Positions 1 to 7,340 of a stretch of 8,608 bases of DNA are shown piece by piece. The DNA lies in NCBI GenBank assembly GCA_022722495.1, contig JAIJLI010000061.1, forward strand, positions 1-8,608. Reading direction: 5' to 3'. The notes under the pieces are model-generated. The model was not told the origin of the DNA. It made no database searches and was given only the letters and a program-made list of their open reading frames with translations. Position 1 is the stretch's first letter, and each line of letters opens with the position of its first letter. The stretch comes from Dialister sp. (GTDB taxonomy: Bacteria > Bacillota > Negativicutes > Veillonellales > Dialisteraceae). Both the position numbers and the translations under genes were made by a program.

Positions 1-123
1 CATGAAGCTCTGAAACATCAATATCTGCTCCAAAACCATGAACGAATACTACAAGTATGGCGAGAGGGAATCGCAACATGTTGATACTCTCAGAGTACCC
101 CCCCTAATCAGTTTATATGACAT
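1..123 (-). CDS. Acyltransferase-3 family membrane protein, N-terminus only, possibly frameshifted (partial)
   Basis: Only the N-terminus lies in the window; the gene continues past the left edge. Reading leftward from the ATG at 79-77 gives LRFPLAILVVFVHGFG, the first transmembrane helix with the conserved R and the catalytic-type H of acyltransferase-3 (OafA-like) proteins. These are integral inner-membrane enzymes that transfer acyl groups to surface glycans. An ATG at 123-121 would be the more natural start, because family members normally have about 10-20 residues before this helix. In the sequence as given, however, that ATG is one base out of frame: its frame ends at a TAG at 51-49. 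One extra base in the G7 run (98-104), or two fewer, would join them and read YSESINMLRFPLAILVVF, a good match to the family start. In the given frame a TAG at 106-104 lies just upstream, so translation as written would begin at ATG 79. The gene lies 73 nt after the fusion protein's stop. Family call is fairly secure from the helix; the start is unresolved. Confidence 0.72.
98..104 (-). repeat. G7 homopolymer tract inside the 5' coding region of the acyltransferase
   Basis: Seven consecutive C on the plus strand, seven G in the coding direction. It lies between the candidate start ATG at 123-121 and the conserved first helix starting at 79. With seven G the two are out of frame; with eight (or five) they are in frame. 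It is the only G/C run of this length I noticed in the window. It could be a slippage-prone switch, a fixed frameshift, or a sequencing/assembly error. Confidence 0.7.
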
Positions 124-125
124 TT

Positions 126-133
126 CAAACTTA
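126..133 (-). promoter_or_regulatory. Possible Bacteroidetes -7 element (TAAGTTTG)
   Basis: TAAGTTTG matches the Bacteroidetes sigma-ABfr -7 consensus TAnnTTTG exactly. No TTG -33 element stands at the right distance; the best is TTA at 155-153. If used, transcription would begin close to or just inside the upstream ATG (123-121) and would favour translation from the ATG at 79-77. An 8-nt match with four fixed bases plus a TA is easily found by chance, so this is weak. Confidence 0.2.
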
Positions 134-144
134 GATTAGATATC

Positions 145-159
145 ACCATTATTAATGGT
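145..159. repeat. 15-nt perfect palindrome in the gap before the acyltransferase
   Basis: ACCATTA-T-TAATGGT is a perfect inverted repeat around a single central base. It lies in the 73-nt gap between the fusion gene's stop and the acyltransferase start. It has no T tract after it on either strand, so it does not look like an intrinsic terminator. It could be an operator for a dimeric regulator, or chance in an AT-rich spacer. Confidence 0.35.
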
Positions 160-196
160 AATGTTAGTGATTTTATTTTCATATTATATGCAATTA

Positions 197-2002
197 TTAA
201 TGCCACTTTACATTCTCCTTGATAACCTTTGCAGGAACACCGCCTACAACGGCATGAGCTGGCACATCTTTTGTAACAACAGCGCCTGCAGCGACAATGG
301 CGCCCTCGCCAATATGAACACCCTTCAATATCTGTGCGCCTTGTCCTATCCATACATGGTTTTCGATAACAATAGGTTCAGAAATTCGATAACCTTCTTG
401 CTCTATCGTATGTCCGTCGTAAGAACGAATCACTACATCACGACCAATAGCACAATCCTTACCGATTTCGATTCTATCCCCACAGGTAATCTGCACATTC
501 TCATTGATAAATCCACCATGAAGTATCAGATGACCTCCTTTGATAACTCTAATATAAGAACCAGCAAACATCGCAAACTGATTATTTACTGTCAGCGTTG
601 CATCTTCCTCCAATAACAATCTCGTTTCTTTATGTGAACCTTTTACTTGCGGAGTGCCTAAAATAAGAGTTTGATTCAAGTCTAATATAGAACCCTTCTG
701 CAACTCTATGGTTACATGTGGATAAATCCTCGCAACTAGTTTTTTCCCTCTTTTTACATGGGCAGAAAAAATATTAAGAGACAGGAATGTTTTCCAGTTT
801 CTGACAGATACGCCCAATGTACTGAATAGCTTTAACAACTTCTTCAACTTGCGGGCATAATTTCTTAACCTATTCTTTAAACGATTTTTGAATGTAGGCA
901 AAGGGAAAAACTTTTCTGCTACCTTATCAAATGGCATTTTATCTAATGCACCAAAGAATGCATCTCGGTTAGGTCTTGCCGATGTAAGGGAAGTATTCAA
1001 TGCAGGATTACCAGCTTCTGCATCCTTCATCGTAAACTGTCGCCAATTGATTTTATCTTTGATTGCATCAAACAGAGCTTTACCTTTATCTGAATTGACC
1101 ATTACAAGTGAAGTTCCTCTATCCTGGTCCATAGAAGGATCAATATTCTCTATTCCCCAAAAATCTGCCAATGTGATATCTGCCTTTTGCGGAAAGCCTT
1201 TGAATGTACACTGGTAGCAGGAAGGCCGAGCAAAATTTCCGCTCTGCAAATAACCTATAAAGAATAAATCATGCCAACGATCTTTGCAATATTCCTGTCC
1301 GTTTTCAAAGTTCACACGCATTGAGAAATTATGCCATCCCCACTTCTTGTTCTTAAACTTAATCTGTGTTGCCTTTGAACCGTATTGCTTCTCCAACATA
1401 TCCATATAAGACAGGAATACCTTAGGAGAATTAACACCACGACAAATGAAATCACAGGTGGTCAGATTGTCATACTCCTTGCGCAAGAACTTATACAATC
1501 CCTGTATCTGACATGGAGTACCACAGAAGAACACTTTTTCACCTGCCTTCAACAAACCTCGAACCTCCTTATAAACCCCTTCCATTGAACTCTGGAGATA
1601 CTTGGAACTTCTTATCTCAGGGAGTAGTTGGCGGTCTGGTGAAATGATATGTTTTACGGTATGATCTTTGTTGTAGATTGCACCGCCAATATAAGCATTC
1701 TGCTCATACATAGCCAATGCCAACATCGAATGAATACCGCCTGATGTACTATCTGTACGAATAGCTTCATCTTTGGTATAAGCTGCATATACCAAAGGTT
1801 CATCATAGCGGATTACATTATCTGCCTTTGTCAATACCGGACAGGTCTTCTGACACAAGCCGCAATCAATACATAAGTCCTGATTTATCTCGGGATACCA
1901 AAAACCTTCCTTATCAGTCTGAAAGGTAATGGCTCCCTTTGGACACACATCACCACATGCATTACAGCCACAACACTTAGATTTTTCTATTATTTCCTTC
2001 AT
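197..2002 (-). CDS. Fusion: 2[4Fe-4S]/F420-dehydrogenase beta-like protein with C-terminal hexapeptide acyltransferase
   Basis: A 601-residue protein with two modules. The N-terminal part has two ferredoxin clusters, C10/C13/C16/C20-P and C44/C47/C50/C54-P, followed by the FrhB/FdhB-type N and C domains (STSGG at 85-89, [10 protein letters not shown] at 159-168, CDFICRG at 183-189, a CxxC at 262/265 and [11 protein letters not shown] at 275-285). Related proteins of about 380-400 residues are common in polysaccharide loci, where their reaction is not well defined; a redox or electron-transfer role is inferred from the clusters. Residues about 371-392 form a basic linker. From about 405 the protein is a left-handed beta-helix acyltransferase of the WbbJ/maltose-acetyltransferase type: hexapeptide repeats at 495-531, a likely catalytic His in SYDGH (H531), and the [30 protein letters not shown] signature at 551-593. 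It probably O- or N-acylates a sugar. No Met lies between residue 356 and the acyltransferase core, so this is not two overlapping genes. Its ATG overlaps the stop of the preceding gene by 4 nt. Confidence 0.9.
   Translation of the reverse strand: MKEIIEKSKCCGCNACGDVCPKGAITFQTDKEGFWYPEINQDLCIDCGLCQKTCPVLTKADNVIRYDEPLVYAAYTKDEAIRTDSTSGGIHSMLALAMYEQNAYIGGAIYNKDHTVKHIISPDRQLLPEIRSSKYLQSSMEGVYKEVRGLLKAGEKVFFCGTPCQIQGLYKFLRKEYDNLTTCDFICRGVNSPKVFLSYMDMLEKQYGSKATQIKFKNKKWGWHNFSMRVNFENGQEYCKDRWHDLFFIGYLQSGNFARPSCYQCTFKGFPQKADITLADFWGIENIDPSMDQDRGTSLVMVNSDKGKALFDAIKDKINWRQFTMKDAEAGNPALNTSLTSARPNRDAFFGALDKMPFDKVAEKFFPLPTFKNRLKNRLRNYARKLKKLLKLFSTLGVSVRNWKTFLSLNIFSAHVKRGKKLVARIYPHVTIELQKGSILDLNQTLILGTPQVKGSHKETRLLLEEDATLTVNNQFAMFAGSYIRVIKGGHLILHGGFINENVQITCGDRIEIGKDCAIGRDVVIRSYDGHTIEQEGYRISEPIVIENHVWIGQGAQILKGVHIGEGAIVAAGAVVTKDVPAHAVVGGVPAKVIKENVKWH
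1999..2002 (-). promoter_or_regulatory. ATGA start/stop overlap (translational coupling)
   Basis: The start ATG (2002-2000) of the ferredoxin/acyltransferase fusion overlaps the TGA stop (2001-1999) of the SGNH-like gene. Such overlaps usually mean that a ribosome finishing the first gene re-initiates on the second, and they show that both genes are on one transcript. Confidence 0.7.
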
Positions 2003-2955
2003 AAAATTTGGTTGTCTTTCAATTCCTCTATAATCATCTTGGTAAATTGCTTTCTGCCATGAAGATTGAAAAAGAATGAATTGATATATAATGAACTATC
2101 TGTAAATCGCTTATCCTTCAAATGATTTAATACAGGACATTTTTGAGTATTGGCCTCATCGACATAAGCCAAAATCTGATTATTGACAAAATCTTCTGAG
2201 AACCTATTGCCTAAATAATCTGTAACAGGCAGGATACATATAACTGGACGCAGCTTTCTATCTAGACAAAACTGAATCATCTCATGCAAGAGATGAATAT
2301 TGCGATTGATATTGGTTTTATTGATATCTGAGAGAACCAAATTATTGATGTCTATATCAAACTCTCGATTCCAGCAATTTATCCAAAAATCAGCATCAGC
2401 TCTCAACTGCTTTTTATCCATAGGATTTGTATCAATAAGCAAACGATTAGAGGCCGCAGGAATATCCTTGATTAATCGCTTGATTTTCTTTGGATGAAAC
2501 AGCAAAGGATAATCAATGTATGCAGTCTTTGTTTTTTGAGAATATCCTACAATATCATCTTCTGGTAAAATGCCATAATACTTTAGATGTTCACCAAATG
2601 GATGTCGATACAAAAACATTTTTAGAACGCATATTGGTATCAATACAACGGCATTATCAGCTAAATGATGGCATTCTTTACGTAGTATAGCAAAGTCATA
2701 TTCCAATGATTGAGGACCTACTGCCCAATTCATCGCCTTCACATTCAATCCATCATAATTGAAACCAAACTTAGGATGATTACTACCCAAATTTACTAGT
2801 TGTAATCCATTAGGAATACTATCATCATTACGAAACTTCTTTGTATCAGCAAAAATGTTTCGATAGTCATTTGTCCGTTTATAGAGAGCATTCAAAATGA
2901 ATGCAAAAAGAGCGCCACAAAATATAAAAATCAATATAAAAAATATATTCATCAT
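1999..2955 (-). CDS. Membrane-anchored SGNH-like protein of polysaccharide locus
   Basis: A 318-residue protein of uncertain function. An N-terminal transmembrane helix (residues about 3-24) is followed by a basic stretch, consistent with an inner-membrane anchor and an extracytoplasmic domain. [13 protein letters not shown] (55-67) resembles the first block of SGNH/GDSL esterases and acyltransferases seen in surface-polysaccharide loci. PVICILPVT (237-245) resembles a central strand, and [12 protein letters not shown] (294-305) resembles the final block, where active enzymes carry Asp and His. Here the usual catalytic Ser position in block I appears to be Asn59 and the final Asp/His pair is not evident, so it may be inactive or a divergent family. 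I chose the ATG at 2955, five nt after the SDR stop, rather than a TTG at 2976 that overlaps the SDR; an adjacent ATG at 2952 is also possible. The family assignment is by motif memory and is tentative. Confidence 0.75.
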   Translation of the reverse strand: MMNIFFILIFIFCGALFAFILNALYKRTNDYRNIFADTKKFRNDDSIPNGLQLVNLGSNHPKFGFNYDGLNVKAMNWAVGPQSLEYDFAILRKECHHLADNAVVLIPICVLKMFLYRHPFGEHLKYYGILPEDDIVGYSQKTKTAYIDYPLLFHPKKIKRLIKDIPAASNRLLIDTNPMDKKQLRADADFWINCWNREFDIDINNLVLSDINKTNINRNIHLLHEMIQFCLDRKLRPVICILPVTDYLGNRFSEDFVNNQILAYVDEANTQKCPVLNHLKDKRFTDSSLYINSFFFNLHGRKQFTKMIIEELKDNQIL

Positions 2956-2960
2956 AAATA

Positions 2961-3794
2961 TTATAATATAGTCCAACCTCCATCTACAGCAATAGTCTGT
3001 CCAACGATATTACTAGCTTGATCACTGGCTAAAAACATAGCCAAATTTGAAATTTCCTCGACTGCAGTAAAACGCCCCGTTCTATGTTGAGGGAAATAGA
3101 AATTATCTTTCTGATTTTGTTTTAATTGCATATTAATATCTGTCAATGCTACACCAGGAGCTATAGCATTTACTTGAATTCCAAACTGAGCAACTTCTTT
3201 TGCCAAGCCCTCTGTTAGACATTTGGCTCCCCATTTTGAAATACTATATGGTAAAAATGAAGGGCGATTACCTTCTATTGATGTAATATTGATAATCTTA
3301 GCTGGGATGTTGTTTTTACGGAAATAATCAACTTCGGCCTTACATAAAAAATAAAGACCTTTGGTATTGATATCAACTATCTTATCATATTCGCTTTCAT
3401 CTACAGTATGCCAGTCTGTATTATTCCATACACCAGCATTGTTAATAGCAATATCCAATCCACCCAATTCTCGTATGGCTTCATTTAGCTTATTTATAAT
3501 GCAACTACAATCACCTTGATCCCATACAATTGTGTGAAGTTTGGAATTATTAATCTTTTCTATAGCTTCATCAATTTTTTGGGTATTACGACCAGTAATC
3601 ATAACTTCTGCACCTTGAGCAATAAAGTCTTTTGCCATCTGAAAGCCAAATCCACTGCTACCGCCAGTTATTAGAACCTTCTTTCCTTTAAATTGTTCGG
3701 ATGGCAAAACTTGTTTTACGTTGGCATAGACCACCCCTCCCGATTTAATATATTTCAACATATTCTTGAAATACTGCACATACTTTCTAATCAT
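2961..3794 (-). CDS. Short-chain dehydrogenase/reductase (SDR)
   Basis: A 277-residue classical SDR, about 25-30 residues longer than typical because of an N-terminal extension (residues 1-38) before the Rossmann fold. The cofactor-binding glycine motif TGGSSGFG is at 43-50, NNAG at 118-121, and the catalytic tetrad is complete: N143, S172, Y183 and K187. PG at 213-214 and DGGW at 271-274 complete the family pattern. The GRN at 68-70 after the second strand suggests NADP(H) rather than NAD(H). In this setting it probably reduces or oxidises a sugar or another polysaccharide precursor in the cytoplasm; the substrate cannot be read from the sequence. The basic, amphipathic N-terminus could hold it at the membrane. 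The ATG lies 4 nt after the Wzx stop, so the two genes are co-transcribed. Confidence 0.92.
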   Translation of the reverse strand: MIRKYVQYFKNMLKYIKSGGVVYANVKQVLPSEQFKGKKVLITGGSSGFGFQMAKDFIAQGAEVMITGRNTQKIDEAIEKINNSKLHTIVWDQGDCSCIINKLNEAIRELGGLDIAINNAGVWNNTDWHTVDESEYDKIVDINTKGLYFLCKAEVDYFRKNNIPAKIINITSIEGNRPSFLPYSISKWGAKCLTEGLAKEVAQFGIQVNAIAPGVALTDINMQLKQNQKDNFYFPQHRTGRFTAVEEISNLAMFLASDQASNIVGQTIAVDGGWTIL

Positions 3795-3798
3795 AGTT

Positions 3799-5328
3799 TT
3801 ATTTTTTTAAAATTGAACGGATTTTATTTATTACAAAAACTCTCATATTCTTATCAAGGCCTAAGAAATAGATCAACAAAGATGATGACAGCACACTTAC
3901 TATACCAACAGAAATAAATCTTAGCCAACCATCAGACATCATATAATAAGTAGTATAAGGCAGAACAAACATTAATGCCCCAACAGGGAAAACTCTACAA
4001 TATACAGACTTATAAAAAGCTAAAGGAGGCATTCCTATATATTTCTTTAAACATAATAGGTCAATTAATGTTTCTAAGAACCATGGAATAACATTTACCA
4101 TGAATACAGTAACAGGCGAAGCCCCCAATTTCAACAGAACATAACTGACAGGCAGAATCATCAGAAGTGCGCTACCTGCTGTAAAATTTGCCAATTTCAT
4201 TTTGCCTACAGCATGAATCATCATGACAATAGGACGCGTCATGGTTTGTACTACAGACTGTATCAATATAATTCTCAAGAATATAGGGGCATAAGCGGGA
4301 TATTCACCAAGCCATATATGCAACACAAATTCTAACTCGATGAATAGAGGAACTAGGATAAAAAGCAAGAGGAAGGCTGCAAGTTTGGAATTTACTGTAG
4401 ATAACTTTATCATCTGGTCCGTTTCTCCAGCTGCATAATGCTTTACTATCTGAGGATTCACCGCCATCTGGAAGTTGTTGACGAACTGCATCACTATTCC
4501 ATTTACCTGAAAAGCAATACCGCGAGCAGCGTTCACTACTGTACCAAAGAACATATTCAAAAGTATGTTGACTCCTTCTCCCTGGAACGTCACAGATGCG
4601 CAACCAAAAATATTCCATCCTGAGAAGTTCATCATCTCCTTGAAAATCTTCTTATCAAAAGCCTTGCTAAATTTACATTCCTCATAATGCCTTCTACAAT
4701 ATATATTATAAATTAAAGCAGAAATACAGTTTACGATGAGGAAGAGAAAACCATATAAGATCAATTTATCGTAATCAACAACTTGAATAAGAAAAACTAT
4801 CAAGAGTTTCATCACCACATCAAAGATACTCATGTACGCATAAATATCCATCTTTTCATGAGATATTATGCTAGATATGTATGGCACTTGTATTACATTG
4901 ATAAGCATCGTTACACCGGAAAACTGGAAGACCCAAAAGGCAGCATCCATTCTTCCTGGTTCAATATTCATCTTATTATATAAAAACCATAAGCCAATAG
5001 TTTCTACTAACAAGAACAATACTAAAGCCAGCAATCCATGAAGTGCCATGGCGGTATTAAAAACCCGATGTAGCTTTTCCTTATTGTTAGCTCCTAATTC
5101 AAAGGTCAGGAAGCGTTGTGTACCTGAAGCTAATGTTCCATTTATAAAAGTGAACATTGTTACAACACCTCCAACAACATTATACAATCCGTAATCAGAG
5201 ATACCAAGAGTCTGTAAAACAACCCTTGAAGTATATAGACTTACCAGCATAGTGATAAGCATACGGAAATACAAGAGCAATGTATTCTTCGCTATTCGTT
5301 TATTATTATCTGATGCTTGAGTAGGCAT
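3799..5328 (-). CDS. Wzx-type polysaccharide flippase (MOP/MATE superfamily)
   Basis: A 509-residue, very hydrophobic protein with about 12-14 membrane segments (for example about 16-36, 47-65, 93-117, 132-152, 166-182, 188-210, 316-338, 350-370, 381-400, 405-426, 441-462 and 470-490). GTLASGTQRFLTFELG (64-79), VNAARGIAFQVNG (265-277) and NFQMAVNPQIV (285-295) are characteristic of the Bacteroidetes oligosaccharide-flippase branch. It is expected to move undecaprenyl-linked glycan repeat units from the cytoplasmic to the outer leaflet of the inner membrane. Its length is usual for the family and the ends are intact. The ATG lies 4 nt after the AIPR stop codon and the stop lies 4 nt before the SDR start. 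The specific polymer exported is not deducible; the symbol wzx would be functional only, so I leave it blank. Confidence 0.93.
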   Translation of the reverse strand: MPTQASDNNKRIAKNTLLLYFRMLITMLVSLYTSRVVLQTLGISDYGLYNVVGGVVTMFTFINGTLASGTQRFLTFELGANNKEKLHRVFNTAMALHGLLALVLFLLVETIGLWFLYNKMNIEPGRMDAAFWVFQFSGVTMLINVIQVPYISSIISHEKMDIYAYMSIFDVVMKLLIVFLIQVVDYDKLILYGFLFLIVNCISALIYNIYCRRHYEECKFSKAFDKKIFKEMMNFSGWNIFGCASVTFQGEGVNILLNMFFGTVVNAARGIAFQVNGIVMQFVNNFQMAVNPQIVKHYAAGETDQMIKLSTVNSKLAAFLLLFILVPLFIELEFVLHIWLGEYPAYAPIFLRIILIQSVVQTMTRPIVMMIHAVGKMKLANFTAGSALLMILPVSYVLLKLGASPVTVFMVNVIPWFLETLIDLLCLKKYIGMPPLAFYKSVYCRVFPVGALMFVLPYTTYYMMSDGWLRFISVGIVSVLSSSLLIYFLGLDKNMRVFVINKIRSILKK

Positions 5329-5332
5329 TAGT

Positions 5333-7327
5333 CTAATTTATTATTTTGATATTATATGCTTGCATTCTATCCTTACCATCTTTCAGAGTTGCCTGAAATT
5401 GAACTTTTTTCCCTTTTAAGTTTTTAAAATGAAGATTCGGATTTCTTCTACTAGAAAAGAAAAGTTCCTCTCCATTATCAGAAGAGATAAACCCATAAGG
5501 ACGACCACCTGCATAAAAAATTCGTTTCACTATGCCTTGACGAACACTTGATAACTTTTGCAATTCTTGCCTAATAGGCTCTAATGGAATTCCATCCATT
5601 TTCTTCACGATTAGTTCAGTGAATATCTGTGCCTCTTTCATTAGATGTGGACTTTTATGCAAATTCTGAGTCCAATATTTTTCACAATCTCGAAATACTT
5701 CTATCGCTTTTTCAAAATTAACTTTAGCATCCTCAATATTATATGTATTTTTCAAGATGCTTAGAGCATACTTATCAGAGGTTCTTTCATTATTCATATC
5801 TATTTTCTTACCACCCAACAAGCGAAAATAAATCATCATAAGATGAGCCTTGTATTTGATAAAGTAATTAGTTATAACTTTTTCTTTAATAAGCCTTTCA
5901 AGAGTCAAAAAAGTATACGCAACTGCGAAATAAGGCAAATTACTATGCTTCTCACAAAATAATTGACTGCGATATTTCTTCAATAAAAAAGATTCATGCA
6001 AATGAGCCTTTTCAGGATGTTGTAAAATAGCCCCCACATAAAACTGTGTAAGGTTACGCAAATTAAATTTCTGATACTGTTTTATATTAGGATTATCAGC
6101 ATATTGCTTTGCTCTTCGCTCATAATAAATTTTATCAGAAAAATCAGCAACATAGTCATTTACAAACTGTTCAAAGTTCTTATGAAACTGTTTAGTACAT
6201 TCAAAAGCTTCCTCCATTACAATATTTTGTCTATTTGTTCCTTTTACTATTTCATTAGACAAATCATTATTGTTAGTTGATATGATTTTTACTACAATTG
6301 ATATTTTAGCTAAATCAATCTTTTGTTTGGAAGCATTAAATAACAAATAACTTGATTGACAACCATTAACTATTTGAGGATTCTCAATTTCTAATAAACG
6401 ATTTCCCTGGCTAAAAGAACTACATACAATAGTTATTCCATTATTAAACAGAACGAATCTTTCTGGTACATTTTTTATTGTTTCGGCTATTTCACTGTTA
6501 ATAGAATTATCACCTTGAAAATCTCGAACATTATCATTAAACAATGTTTTTCTTATTATTCCATCATCCGTATTAATCATTGAAACAAAGTCTTTTGCAT
6601 GACACAAAACAACACAAGAATTCCCAACCTCGTCTGTCCCAGGCAATTCCATTGTATCTATATATGGAAGCTTTGATTTAAACTTATTCTGATTTTGCTC
6701 AATAATACTCTTAAATTCTTTTGCTCCTTGAAAGTGAAAAATTAGAGTTTCACAATAATTCGCCATATCTTTTTTAAAAGTACGAACTTGATCATTATGT
6801 TGTTCATGCTCTCTATATTCTCCTAACGTTACATAGTAACAACGAATAATAGGCTCGACTTTCCATTGTAACATGACATCTTCACTATAAAGATAATTGC
6901 ACAAATCTCTCCAAAATTGTACTTGAACATTAAATGGATATGTACTTTCTTTATCAAAGAATGCCCTAATACCACTTATAAAAGCCCCTAATTCTTGACT
7001 ATCAAAATTTTTGGTATTTTTTGCCTGTATAAAGATTATCTCTATTTCAAGCTGGCCTTTCTTTAAAAATTCGTCTATTTCATCTTGGGTTTTTATCAAA
7101 TAATTATTAATCTTGATAGCTATTCCATCTATTCCACCATCATCACCACCACCAATGCTTACTGTATCCAATAATTCCATATCAGAAGAGAAAGCATCTG
7201 GTTGATGTTGAAGCAGTTCTGTATAATTTGCAAATTTTTCAAAAGCTTCGCTATCAGAACACTTTGATAGTTCAAAAGCCTCAACAAACTTTTTTTGATG
7301 AGCTTTAATTATTGGTTCATATATCAT
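5333..7327 (-). CDS. AIPR (abortive infection phage resistance) family protein with C-terminal cold-shock-like domain
   Basis: A 664-residue protein of three parts. (1) Residues about 50-125 hold GGGDDGGIDGI (59-69) and IIFIQAK (97-103), which fit a PD-(D/E)XK-type nuclease core (acidic D67 with Q101-x-K103). (2) The AIPR core follows: NDNVRDFQGDN (264-274), LFNNGITIV (293-301), NPQIVNGCQSS (316-326), GTNRQN (363-368) and YYERR (401-405). (3) Residues about 595-664 look like a cold-shock/S1-like OB fold, with an RNP1-like YGFIS (611-615) and RNP2-like ELFFSS (621-626), suggesting nucleic-acid binding. The family is linked to phage-exclusion systems and sometimes to restriction-modification; its activity here is inference. 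The gene is AT-rich (one 60-nt stretch at 6181-6240 is 28% G+C, against 45% at 7861-7920 in manC), suggesting separate acquisition. It begins 13 nt after manC and ends 4 nt before the flippase start, so it is inside the operon. No methylase or second defence gene is beside it. Confidence 0.9.
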   Translation of the reverse strand: MIYEPIIKAHQKKFVEAFELSKCSDSEAFEKFANYTELLQHQPDAFSSDMELLDTVSIGGGDDGGIDGIAIKINNYLIKTQDEIDEFLKKGQLEIEIIFIQAKNTKNFDSQELGAFISGIRAFFDKESTYPFNVQVQFWRDLCNYLYSEDVMLQWKVEPIIRCYYVTLGEYREHEQHNDQVRTFKKDMANYCETLIFHFQGAKEFKSIIEQNQNKFKSKLPYIDTMELPGTDEVGNSCVVLCHAKDFVSMINTDDGIIRKTLFNDNVRDFQGDNSINSEIAETIKNVPERFVLFNNGITIVCSSFSQGNRLLEIENPQIVNGCQSSYLLFNASKQKIDLAKISIVVKIISTNNNDLSNEIVKGTNRQNIVMEEAFECTKQFHKNFEQFVNDYVADFSDKIYYERRAKQYADNPNIKQYQKFNLRNLTQFYVGAILQHPEKAHLHESFLLKKYRSQLFCEKHSNLPYFAVAYTFLTLERLIKEKVITNYFIKYKAHLMMIYFRLLGGKKIDMNNERTSDKYALSILKNTYNIEDAKVNFEKAIEVFRDCEKYWTQNLHKSPHLMKEAQIFTELIVKKMDGIPLEPIRQELQKLSSVRQGIVKRIFYAGGRPYGFISSDNGEELFFSSRRNPNLHFKNLKGKKVQFQATLKDGKDRMQAYNIKIIN

Positions 7328-7340
7328 ACCTAACTATAAT

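Noticed and set aside
145..159. Palindrome as an intrinsic terminator for the fusion gene
   Set aside because: The stem is short and AT-rich with a 1-nt loop and is not followed by a T tract in the direction of transcription.
108..353. 81-codon, cysteine-rich minus-strand frame
   Set aside because: Overlaps the strongly conserved C-terminus of the acyltransferase in another frame; the Cys/Arg richness comes from its Gly/Ala codons. The last 24 codons from an internal ATG are low-complexity and show no homology I know.
155..616. 153-codon plus-strand open frame
   Set aside because: Lies wholly opposite the hexapeptide acyltransferase domain, has no recognisable domain, and is a by-product of that gene's codon pattern.
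2956..2976. TTG at 2976 as start of the SGNH-like protein
   Set aside because: It would overlap the SDR stop region and needs a rare start, while an ATG at 2955 sits 5 nt after the SDR stop, matching the 4-nt spacing of the neighbouring genes and placing the membrane helix at the very N-terminus.
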